From positions 167,999-231,998 of the forward strand of contig NZ_JAPWKD010000012.1 in the NCBI RefSeq assembly GCF_028283705.1: a stretch of DNA of 64,000 nucleotides, given 5' to 3'. Both the position numbers and the translations under genes were made by a program. Positions 56,529 through 64,000 of the stretch are shown here, one piece after another. How positions within the stretch are numbered: position 1 is the stretch's first letter; every line of letters starts with the position of its first letter. The stretch is from Pantoea sp. Lineage in GTDB: Bacteria > Pseudomonadota > Gammaproteobacteria > Enterobacterales > Enterobacteriaceae. The notes beneath the pieces were generated by a model. That model searched no databases and was not told the DNA's origin. It saw nothing but the letters and a program-made list of their open reading frames with translations.

Positions 56529-59500
56529 CAAAACCCCCTGTGGGCGGTGTCACGGTCAGGAAAATAGATACCAGCCTGTTGCCAGAAGGTCACAAGCCCG
56601 GCTGCTGTCAGCTGATACGCAGGGTCGAGCGCGGGAACCGGCGGCCATTCAGTCTGCTGGTGCCAGTCGCGCAGTGCGGTTATCCAGAGATTCTCTTTGT
56701 TACGGATATGGCTCGCCGACCCGCGATGCCGGAGCGAAGCAATGTCGCTGCACAGCACCGGCAGACCCGCTGCCTGGTAATGGAGTAATGACAAATCATC
56801 TTTGCCACGGTTTTCGTCCAGATTGAGACGAAACAGCACCGCCATGTTGACGTGCAGGCTGGCGAGTTCGTCGGCCGAAACCGGACCCGGCGCAACGCGA
56901 TGGATTTCGCAAATCGAACCAAGCCAGCTGGCCGGTGCTGCACCCCGGATCACCCAGTCGATAAATGCTGAAGTTTCGCCCACTACCCGGGCAAAAAAGC
57001 GGTTATCCGCCGCGCTCAGCTCACTGGTGTCACACAACACGCGCAGACGTGCGTGACGTGGCGCGCGAACGGGAGTTGTCTCTGGCATCATGACCTGCGA
57101 CGGCAGCAAAAACGCGCTTTGCTTACGTTTTTGCAGCCAAAGCTGTGATTCTTCGCTCCACACCAGCCAGCCGTTCAGCCAGCTGGCCTGCAACAAATTC
57201 GAGCCGGATTGCTGGCTGACACTGGCTTCCGGCAGGACATAGCATTGGCAGCCGCTCAGGTTCACTAGCGACGCAATATTTTCCCGTTGTCGCTCGGCGA
57301 CGTCGGCGGTAACGATCAACATATCCGGTTGCAGACGCAGCAGCACCCAGGGGGTAAAGGCGTCATAGGTCAGCAGTGCAATCTGTTGCTGCTGTGCCAT
57401 CACACTCAAGACCTGCAGTAAGCGCGCACTATTGGGCTTATGTTGATCGCCATGTACAAAAGCCACACGGGGAATGTTTGCCTCGCTAAAGGCAGGCCAG
57501 GTTTGTTTCAGGCTCTCATCAACGCTGAAAGGATCACCGTGCAACGAGTAATTAAGGGGATAAGCCGGATCGCACAGCAAGTCACGTCCCCAATGCTGGC
57601 GCAGCTGACTGGCCTCTGGCGACGAAGGGTTGAATCCGCGCGCATTGCCCTCGGTTGCCACCACACTGTGCGGTGTCCAGATACTGCGATAACCCGCCTG
57701 GGCAATTTTCAGCGCAAAGTCGATTTCTGCCACGGCAGGATCGCTATAGCTTTCGTCCAGCCCACCCGCCTGCTGCCAGCAATGCTGCCGGATCAACAGG
57801 CACTGAGCATTGAGCAGCCGTGACTGACGATCGCTTTGCAGATAACCGCCCATTGCCGATGAATCCCAGCGTTCGCCGTGACCAATATGTGCCGCCAGCC
57901 CGCGATAACCGGCAATAACGCCCGCCGAGAGGATATGCTGTTCGGTGTGGATCAACTTTGGCCCTACCATCGCCACTTCCGGGCGCAGCGCATGGTTCAT
58001 CAACGCTGCCAGCCAGTTATCCAGCAGGAAGATCAGCTGCGGCTCAATAAAGCATAGAAACTCGCCGGTGGCCTGCGTTGCTGCCGCATTACGCAATGCA
58101 ACAGGCTGCCAGCCGGTGGCCACCTCAATCACGCGGATGCGTGCTGGATCGATGGTTGCCAGCCCTGCCAGCCAGGTATTCAGGGTGCTGTCTTCATGCT
58201 GATGATTCACCACCAGCAGCTCGGTATGCGGCCAGTTGTTATGTTGCAGCAGGCTGGTGATGGCACGCTCCAGCTCTGCCAGCGAATTGCCTGCCAGCAG
58301 GATCAGCGAGACCAGCGGCATTGCCGTATGCCCATACAGCAGCTGCAGCGTCTGACCTTGCTGAATATGGACCTGAGCCGCGGGATACCCCATCAGCTGC
58401 AGGCCATGCTCCAGCACCCGCCCAGTCTCCAGACTCTCTGCTTCAGTCAACTGCGGTTCAGGCAAGATACACAGCGGGTCCGGGTAATGTCGGATCGTCT
58501 CAGCACCTGCGTGTAAGGTGATCTGCTGCATCAGAGCAACTTCAAATGCCTGCGGATATTGCCGTGCCTCACCCTGCCAGCGTTGCAGTGCCTGGCGTGA
58601 CAACCAGCATCGTTGCAAATATGCCGCAGGTGCTGCACTGAACAGGTCCCAATCCCACTGGGGTTTCAGATGTGGCACCGCTGCACCTGCCGCGTTCAGC
58701 CATAGCTCGTCGCTGTACACCGCCAGTGCATCCGCTTGTCTGCTGAGGAAATGGGCCAGTACTGGCCAGCTTTCCGCGCTGTAAAAACTGCCAGCGGGGA
58801 TGCAATGTAACCAATCATAGGTGGCATCAACACTGGCGTGTTGCAGCCAGTTGAGCCACTCACCCGCATGAATCGCCAGTATGTCAGCAGGCAAGGTAAT
58901 ATCCTGCGCCGCAATCACCACCACCTGCACAAACGCGGGCCGTTGCACCAGCGTGTCTAACGTCAGCAAGAGATGCTCAGGATGGTCGGGATCGTTAAAC
59001 ACCGCCACCAGGATACGCGGCGAGCTGGCTAATGCCAGCCTGTCATGCAGAGCGGGTGTCAGGCTACGTTGCACCAGCCAGTTTTCCAGTCGTCCCTGCC
59101 ACAGCGCCTGCTGGTGCTGGCGCAGCTTCTGCTGGGTAATATCCACCAGCTGCTGGATCTGCGCCTGCGTCTGCTCACGTCGCTTCAGTAAGGTATCGCG
59201 CATCTGCCATAAATTGGCACGCACAGCCTCAAGCGTGGCGGGATGGTCATCCCAGCAGATGCCGACAGCACCATTTTCCGCCAGCGTCGCCTCGGTCAGG
59301 GCATATTTTTCGTAACCTGCCGCCCTGAGCGCCACCACTGGGCTGCCACACAGAATGGCCAGCAAGGCGGTACCGGATGACTCAAAGGTATAAAACGTTC
59401 GCGCCGTTTTCAGCTTGGCTGCCAATTCTGTCAATGTCAGCGGATTGCGCATCGAGAGGATCTCAATGCCTGGCGGTAAGGCGGAGAAATCAACCGCAGA

Positions 59501-59983
59501 GAGCGGTACACGGTTGAGATACAGAATGTCGCAGCTTTTCTCTGGCTGATCGTTCTGGAACAAGTCGAGGTCATAGCACTCGATATTGAGCATGCGCGGA
59601 TTGGCGTGTTTGCCAGCAAATTCCGGGCGATACCAGAAAAACAGGTCATCAGCACCGGCTTCCAGGGCATTGCCGTTAATTACCCCTTCCTGGTTGAGCA
59701 TGTAACGCACCACCATCGCTGCCTGATGAGGGTTGCCGCTTATCACTTCCGGGTAGATAGCGGTAAACAGGCCACCACGCAGCCGGTGCTCCCGCAGTTC
59801 TTTACCGCTGACCACCGGTGTATTCCATGCCGGATTAACGGCGCAATTGACCATCCATGCCTGTCTGCCACTTTCATTCAACAGATGGCACAAGCGATGC
59901 ATCACCTGTATGCCAGCCGAAGACTCGCGATAATCCGGCGCAATAATGAAATAAGGGAAGTTTTCGTCCTGAATGGTGGTCAT
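56528..59983 (-). CDS. Very large multidomain glycosyltransferase
   Basis: 1151 residues. The N-terminal about 290 residues look like a GT4/GT-B module (YRESSAGIQVMHRL, FESSGTALLAILCGSPVVAL). The central part holds two GT2-like regions (about 320-560 and 565-800; VSLILLAGNSLAELERAI, ECYD-like and PEVAMVGPKL motifs). A C-terminal GT-B-like segment follows (about 830-1140; LLHYQAAGLPVLCSD). Such proteins build or attach glycan chains in flagellin-glycosylation and surface-polysaccharide loci. The position near fliA favours flagellin modification, but flagellin itself is not in the window. Confidence 0.82.
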   Translation of the reverse strand: MTTIQDENFPYFIIAPDYRESSAGIQVMHRLCHLLNESGRQAWMVNCAVNPAWNTPVVSGKELREHRLRGGLFTAIYPEVISGNPHQAAMVVRYMLNQEGVINGNALEAGADDLFFWYRPEFAGKHANPRMLNIECYDLDLFQNDQPEKSCDILYLNRVPLSAVDFSALPPGIEILSMRNPLTLTELAAKLKTARTFYTFESSGTALLAILCGSPVVALRAAGYEKYALTEATLAENGAVGICWDDHPATLEAVRANLWQMRDTLLKRREQTQAQIQQLVDITQQKLRQHQQALWQGRLENWLVQRSLTPALHDRLALASSPRILVAVFNDPDHPEHLLLTLDTLVQRPAFVQVVVIAAQDITLPADILAIHAGEWLNWLQHASVDATYDWLHCIPAGSFYSAESWPVLAHFLSRQADALAVYSDELWLNAAGAAVPHLKPQWDWDLFSAAPAAYLQRCWLSRQALQRWQGEARQYPQAFEVALMQQITLHAGAETIRHYPDPLCILPEPQLTEAESLETGRVLEHGLQLMGYPAAQVHIQQGQTLQLLYGHTAMPLVSLILLAGNSLAELERAITSLLQHNNWPHTELLVVNHQHEDSTLNTWLAGLATIDPARIRVIEVATGWQPVALRNAAATQATGEFLCFIEPQLIFLLDNWLAALMNHALRPEVAMVGPKLIHTEQHILSAGVIAGYRGLAAHIGHGERWDSSAMGGYLQSDRQSRLLNAQCLLIRQHCWQQAGGLDESYSDPAVAEIDFALKIAQAGYRSIWTPHSVVATEGNARGFNPSSPEASQLRQHWGRDLLCDPAYPLNYSLHGDPFSVDESLKQTWPAFSEANIPRVAFVHGDQHKPNSARLLQVLSVMAQQQQIALLTYDAFTPWVLLRLQPDMLIVTADVAERQRENIASLVNLSGCQCYVLPEASVSQQSGSNLLQASWLNGWLVWSEESQLWLQKRKQSAFLLPSQVMMPETTPVRAPRHARLRVLCDTSELSAADNRFFARVVGETSAFIDWVIRGAAPASWLGSICEIHRVAPGPVSADELASLHVNMAVLFRLNLDENRGKDDLSLLHYQAAGLPVLCSDIASLRHRGSASHIRNKENLWITALRDWHQQTEWPPVPALDPAYQLTAAGLVTFWQQAGIYFPDRDTAHRGF

Positions 59984-60098
59984 CGTTGTGCGCTTCTTCT
60001 GTAGCTGATGTAGCCCGGCAAATATTCCCTATACTAGCGACCCCGCTCTGCCTCCAATCCCCAAAACAAAGGGCAAAAACGGGGTATTTACGTCGTTA

Positions 60099-62477
60099 TC
60101 AGACAGTCCAGGCTTTTAACCAGTTGTCCAGATGCGTACCGGTCAGCATCCACTCATCCCGCACCAGGGTTTGCAGTGCCAGACCATTGCGTTCGCTGGC
60201 ATCCGCATCGCTGAGGTGCATACGGATCGCATCCACCCAGTCCTTAAAGCGGTTCTTAACGCGCGTGACCGGCAAATCAGTGTGGCGATAACATTCCACA
60301 TCGCTACAGATCACGGGAATACCACAGGCACCGTACTCCATCAGACGCAGATTGCTTTTGCAGACGTTAAAGATATTGTCTTCCACCGGTGCCAGCGCCA
60401 GATCGAGATTGAGCGCCGCCAATGCCGCCGGATAGAGACTGATGTCTACACCAGCATGATGTTCATGGACGTAAGGACGCAGTTTTTCCGGGCACATGCC
60501 CATAAACACCCACTCCACCTCATTCGCCAGCGCCTTCACCACGTCGGCAATCATTTCCAGATCGCCCTGATGGCTGGAGCCACCGGCCCAGCCCACGCGC
60601 GGTTTGCGCCCCTGGCCGCGCAGGCTGTGCAGGTTGCCCCACCAGTTCACCGGCAGACGGTTCAGCACCACCTTGATATCGGGATGGAAAGTGGCGAGCG
60701 ACTCCGCCAGTGGCGGTGTCGAAACCACAAAGCGGTCGAAGTAGCTCAGGCTTTTACGCAGCAGTCCGGAGATCTCCTGGCTGAAATTGGCACGGTTGTA
60801 ATGCTTCATCGGCAGATTGAGGATGTAATCATCCAGTTCGAACACTTTGAACATATCCGGCATCTTACCCGCACGTTCGATCCACGTATGAAAGGCCGGA
60901 GCGTAACGGCGCTGGATGATCAGGCTGTCGGGACGATACTGGGCAACTTCGCTCAGATTGAGCAAAGATAACGAGGCGTTGCCCTGCGCTTTTCCTTCCA
61001 TTTGCATGGCATACAGCGGTTGCAACATGCGGTAATGACCGCAACCCGCCGTATCAGAGTGATGCAGCAGCAACTGCGGCAGCGCGGCTCGTTGCACCGG
61101 ACGCCAGCTCATTTCGCTGTCATTGCTGATATCAAAGTGTCGGCTGCGCAGAGACAGATTGGTGTTATAGGCCGGGTCATGCCCCACCAGCGGCAGCCAG
61201 CGTTGCAGCAACGTGTCTTCTTCCTGCTGCCTGAGCTGGGCGGCAGTCTTGAGGGTGACACCCGCAAAGGGACTTTTGCGTTCGGCGGCACGCATGATAC
61301 GTGCGTAAGGCGTCCAGACCGTGAGATACCCCTGTTCGCGCGCGCGCAAACACAAATCCACATCGCTAAACAGCGGCTGGCTTTCGTCGAAACCGTTAAG
61401 CGCCGCGAACACGGCAAAACGCACCAGCATAAAATCACCAGACACGGCGCTGTAATTCTGATCGAGATGCAGGCGACCCAGCGCACTGGGATCTTTATCA
61501 TCATGGCCACGCAACACATCACCGACCACGCCATTGATGCCCAGAATATAACCCGCGTGACGGACTTTATTACTGGCAGAGAGCTGCTTACCGCCAACAA
61601 TCGCCACTTCCGGACGCAGCCCATGATTGAGCAGATTATCCAGCCAGTCGCCATCGGCAATCGCCAGCTCACTGTGCATAAACATCAGATATTCACCCTG
61701 CGCCTGCTCTGCTGCCAGATTGCTCATCGCCCCCTGATGCCACGGATGCGGATAGTGAATGACGCGAATACGTTGTGGATCCACCGTGGCAATGGCACTC
61801 AGCCAGTTGTCGCGTTCCGGGCTGTGTTGATCGTCAGCCACAATCAGCAGCTCATAATGCTGATAGCGCGTCTTCTCCATCAGGGTGGTCACGCAGGTAA
61901 TCAACGCGGGCAAACTTTGCCCGGCGAGGATCACAATTGATACTTTTGGCTGCGCCTCGTGGTTGTAGCGCAGGCGATAGTTGTAGTAATTGTCGAGGGC
62001 GATTTCGGCATTGGCGTAACCCCGGTTTTGCAGGTGACGCTGGATAATCCCGGCATCCACCACCACATCGCGTGCACGCAGGTGCGCCGTCACCAGCGGT
62101 TCCGCCAGGTGTCCGACGACATTCAATCCTTGTGATTCGATCAATTTCACGATCAAATCCAGCTCTGCCGCCTGCGGATAATTGAGGTCAAACCCTTCCG
62201 CTGCCAGCAGTAATTCACGGCGGAACAGCCAGTGCTGGGCCATGGTTTTCGGCGAACTGAGTAGCATGTCGAGGTTAAAATCCGGGCGAAATGCCAGACC
62301 TGAGGGTTCACCGTTGATGAAGAAATACTCATCGGTATATAACGCCAGCACATCATCACGGGATGGCAAGGTACTCGCCAGTGCGATCAGGCCAGAGGCA
62401 TTAAAACGCGTCCCTGCCTCAACAAAAATAAACCAGTGGGCATCCTGATCGTTGATCAGTTGATTAATCACCGGCAA
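60099..62477 (-). CDS. Large glycosyltransferase, N-terminally truncated
   Basis: 792 codons from a weak TTG start. It begins inside a GT2-like domain (FIFVEAGTRF, YTDEYFFINGEPSG), corresponding to about residue 390 of the 1151-residue neighbour. A full GT2 domain follows (VSIVILAGQSLPALI, EVAIVGGKQL, DVDLCLRA), then a GT4-like C-terminal half (RVGWAGGSSHQGDLEM, LMEYGACGIPVICSD). In-frame coding-like sequence continues to about 62515 with no start codon, so the 5' part was lost at a junction there. It is probably inactive or uses a makeshift start; the downstream GT is intact. Confidence 0.7.
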   Translation of the reverse strand: MPVINQLINDQDAHWFIFVEAGTRFNASGLIALASTLPSRDDVLALYTDEYFFINGEPSGLAFRPDFNLDMLLSSPKTMAQHWLFRRELLLAAEGFDLNYPQAAELDLIVKLIESQGLNVVGHLAEPLVTAHLRARDVVVDAGIIQRHLQNRGYANAEIALDNYYNYRLRYNHEAQPKVSIVILAGQSLPALITCVTTLMEKTRYQHYELLIVADDQHSPERDNWLSAIATVDPQRIRVIHYPHPWHQGAMSNLAAEQAQGEYLMFMHSELAIADGDWLDNLLNHGLRPEVAIVGGKQLSASNKVRHAGYILGINGVVGDVLRGHDDKDPSALGRLHLDQNYSAVSGDFMLVRFAVFAALNGFDESQPLFSDVDLCLRAREQGYLTVWTPYARIMRAAERKSPFAGVTLKTAAQLRQQEEDTLLQRWLPLVGHDPAYNTNLSLRSRHFDISNDSEMSWRPVQRAALPQLLLHHSDTAGCGHYRMLQPLYAMQMEGKAQGNASLSLLNLSEVAQYRPDSLIIQRRYAPAFHTWIERAGKMPDMFKVFELDDYILNLPMKHYNRANFSQEISGLLRKSLSYFDRFVVSTPPLAESLATFHPDIKVVLNRLPVNWWGNLHSLRGQGRKPRVGWAGGSSHQGDLEMIADVVKALANEVEWVFMGMCPEKLRPYVHEHHAGVDISLYPAALAALNLDLALAPVEDNIFNVCKSNLRLMEYGACGIPVICSDVECYRHTDLPVTRVKNRFKDWVDAIRMHLSDADASERNGLALQTLVRDEWMLTGTHLDNWLKAWTV

Positions 62478-62885
62478 ACGTTGATCGGCTGCGGCCGGAT
62501 TGTCTGCTGTCGGCGACCCGACTGAAGTGCTTGCGATGCGCTCTCCATGTCTACGGTGGCGGCACCCTGCGCCGCGCCGCCTGTTCGCTGCCTAGTTGCA
62601 AGTGGTGTTCACAGTGGTACCCAAGTTTGTTGACGTACAGCGGACATTCGGACTGGTCAGGTGGACTGTTTGCGGCTGGCGCGCATTGACCGCCTGCATA
62701 TAGTTAGCCCATGCATTGGTGCTCGTGACGAACTGCTGGCTTGCAATCTGCTGCGCTTTTAGCTGATGCTCCTAGTCCTGTACCGTTGAGCGCCATAGCC
62801 TCGAATCCAAGCTGAAGTTGGCTACTGCTGCACAGCGGGACCTCGGTAGAGACTTCGAGCACCTCCGCGCTCTATCCGTGAATGC
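62478..62885. other. Junction region between the glycosyltransferase and foreign DNA
   Basis: About 400 bp with no intact gene. GT-like codons fade out at about 62515. Minus-strand codons at 62592-62771 look like the end of a secreted protein. No insertion-sequence ends or target duplication are obvious. Confidence 0.45.
62592..62771 (-). pseudogene. Possible C-terminal remnant of a secreted protein
   Basis: An open frame between two stops ends with Thr/Asn-rich codons (NVRCTSTNLGTTVNTTCN), a composition common at the end of small secreted proteins or lipoproteins. It has no start. It is a remnant at best. Confidence 0.25.
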
Positions 62886-63878
62886 TCACGCGTCTCTTGG
62901 TTCTTCAGGACCATTGTTCATGCGGTCAAGAAAGGTACAAATCTCCCTTGCTGCCTTTAGAGCATACCGTGCGGTCTGGCCCGTAAGATGTTCACCAAAG
63001 CCATGAGCGCTTTTGTTCCTCGACTGATAAAGCAACATGAACTGGAAATTGATGTCTTCCGGCGCAATCGGGCGAATTGTTTTATTAAATACTTGTTGCG
63101 GGGAAGGACTGCGTCCGTCCCATCCACCTGGCATCAGCTTTAGCTCAACTGCAGAATACGCTGCCATTACGGCAGTTCGGAATGAGAGCTCATCGCCGCG
63201 AGAAATTGCCTCAGCGGAATATGCAAGCAAACTATTGGTACCCGCAGGCAACAAATCTGATATCGCGGGCCCAGCGGCAGGCTGGACGAAGGGTTGTTCA
63301 TCCAACTGAGTACAAACCCAATCCCACGTATAGATGCGAATCCCGGCGGGGCTCCATAGGTAGGCATCCCGTGTCGAAAAAGCAAATCGCGCCAGACCTT
63401 CATTTTTGTCCGCGTCTTCAGCCTTCCCACTTACAAAGCGGTCCTTGCGACCGATGATAATTCCACCCGGTCGTACTTCATCAGTTATGCCAGTCAACCC
63501 GAATTTCATCCGAAAATTCGGGCTTGCGGATAGCTCCGCGACATAGTTGACGAGCTGATTCTCTGCGCTATACAAATCGTCGCTCGGCCGAAGGCGATTC
63601 GTGGCGCTATCCAGTTGGAATAGATACTTCTGAGGGGCCTTCACTTCCCACACATACGCGTAGCGGCGTCCAACAGCGCCGTTGTCGACTTCGACTGATA
63701 CAGAAAAGTCAGAATCCCCGGTTCTGCAAGACTCCTCCCTGCCAGTCATCAGTATGTTGTCCGCTGATACCCTGAAGGGCACGAGATGCAACGCGATATC
63801 AGGAAGAAATTTCTGACATTCCTTTTCCTTGTTCGTCGTTGCCTTGATTAGGTCTCGGAGTTCCTCGGCTCTTGTCAT
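62886..63878 (-). CDS. Candidate defence protein: DUF4263/Shedu-like nuclease with HEPN-like C-terminus
   Basis: 330 residues. Residues about 50-115 carry a PD-(D/E)xK-like layout: an Asp at 57 (GDSDF), WEVKAP with Glu78 and Lys80, and QLVNY (Gln108, Tyr112), as in DUF4263 proteins such as the Shedu protein SduA. About 230-320 is helical, with AVMAAYSAVELKL and the motif RNKSAH (Arg287-Asn288 ... His292), which fits the Rx4-6H signature of HEPN RNases. Together these suggest a DNA- or RNA-targeting immune or abortive-infection protein. No domain search was possible. The ribosome site before ATG 63878 is poor. Confidence 0.6.
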   Translation of the reverse strand: MTRAEELRDLIKATTNKEKECQKFLPDIALHLVPFRVSADNILMTGREESCRTGDSDFSVSVEVDNGAVGRRYAYVWEVKAPQKYLFQLDSATNRLRPSDDLYSAENQLVNYVAELSASPNFRMKFGLTGITDEVRPGGIIIGRKDRFVSGKAEDADKNEGLARFAFSTRDAYLWSPAGIRIYTWDWVCTQLDEQPFVQPAAGPAISDLLPAGTNSLLAYSAEAISRGDELSFRTAVMAAYSAVELKLMPGGWDGRSPSPQQVFNKTIRPIAPEDINFQFMLLYQSRNKSAHGFGEHLTGQTARYALKAAREICTFLDRMNNGPEEPRDA

Positions 63879-63897
63879 TGGTTTAGTAAGAAGGTAG

Positions 63898-64000
63898 ATG
63901 GCAAATTATGCCCCTTTCTTCGAGTTTGGACCATCTGCCGAACAAGCCAAAGGAGGGCGTAATCGCTTGGCGATGTTCGCGCTCAATGTCCAGGCGGATA
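63898..64000 (+). CDS. Start of an unidentified gene divergent from the nuclease gene
   Basis: An open frame from ATG 63898 to the window edge (34 codons, MANYAPFFEFGPSAEQ...). AAGG lies close upstream. It is too short to identify, but the divergent arrangement with the candidate defence gene makes it a possible partner. Confidence 0.35.
   Translation, partial: MANYAPFFEFGPSAEQAKGGRNRLAMFALNVQAD

Noticed and set aside
62500..62600. Insertion-sequence end at the glycosyltransferase breakpoint
   Set aside because: Only a short imperfect palindrome near 62510-62523; no terminal repeats, target duplication or transposase frame.

Overview
The window looks like the chromosome of a Pantoea/Erwinia-type enterobacterium (Enterobacterales, Erwiniaceae). 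The housekeeping proteins (KdsA, PrfA, HemA, Prs, YchF, PhoA, PutA, FliA and others) read as close orthologues of the E. coli ones. The order chaC-chaB-chaA-kdsA-sirB1-sirB2-prmC-prfA-hemA-lolB-ispE-prs-ychH-pth-ychF is the enterobacterial backbone. The genus is an inference from the accessory content (NasR, a reduced T6SS locus, a flagellar accessory island), not from a database match.

Layout. 1-1625: start of a nitrate-assimilation operon (Tat-exported protein, cut by the window edge) with a sigma54 promoter, an ANTAR-type antitermination leader and its regulator nasR. 2121-11120: a reduced type VI secretion locus encoding an SH3-like lipoprotein, TssL-OmpA, a C-terminally short TssM, TagF, an FHA protein, the phosphatase PppA, a periplasmic protein and the kinase PpkA; no sheath, tube or baseplate genes are here. 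11117-25602: conserved backbone, with a GGEEF diguanylate cyclase beside prs. 25603-27036: a secreted-protein gene between two look-alike terminators. 27056-31877: phoA with a Pho-box array, then tRNA-Ser(GGA), whose 3' end is the attachment site of a decayed roughly 3-kb mobile element bounded by a perfect 61-bp repeat. The element carries RtT-like repeats, an SOS-controlled broken umuD-like gene, a low-GC membrane glycosyltransferase candidate and a tail-fibre fragment. 31878-43917: phoH, putP/putA with PutA operators, an acyltransferase, and the cystine genes tcyJLN with dcyD. 44050-45325: fliZ and fliA.

45469-62477 is an accessory island next to the flagellar regulators. It holds an HNH nuclease gene behind what reads as a sigma28 (FliA) promoter, two tandem giant paralogues with what appears to be a circularly permuted OTU cysteine-protease domain, an ATP-grasp/Gfo-Idh oxidoreductase pair, a sugar aminotransferase and two very large glycosyltransferases. 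The latter group resembles a flagellin or cell-surface glycosylation cluster. The last glycosyltransferase has lost its N-terminus at a junction near 62.5 kb. Beyond it the DNA changes character and encodes a protein that appears to fuse a Shedu-like (DUF4263) PD-(D/E)xK nuclease to a HEPN RNase-type domain, a candidate defence gene.

The strongest candidates for something undescribed are the OTU paralogue pair in the flagellar island and the Shedu-HEPN-like gene at the right edge.
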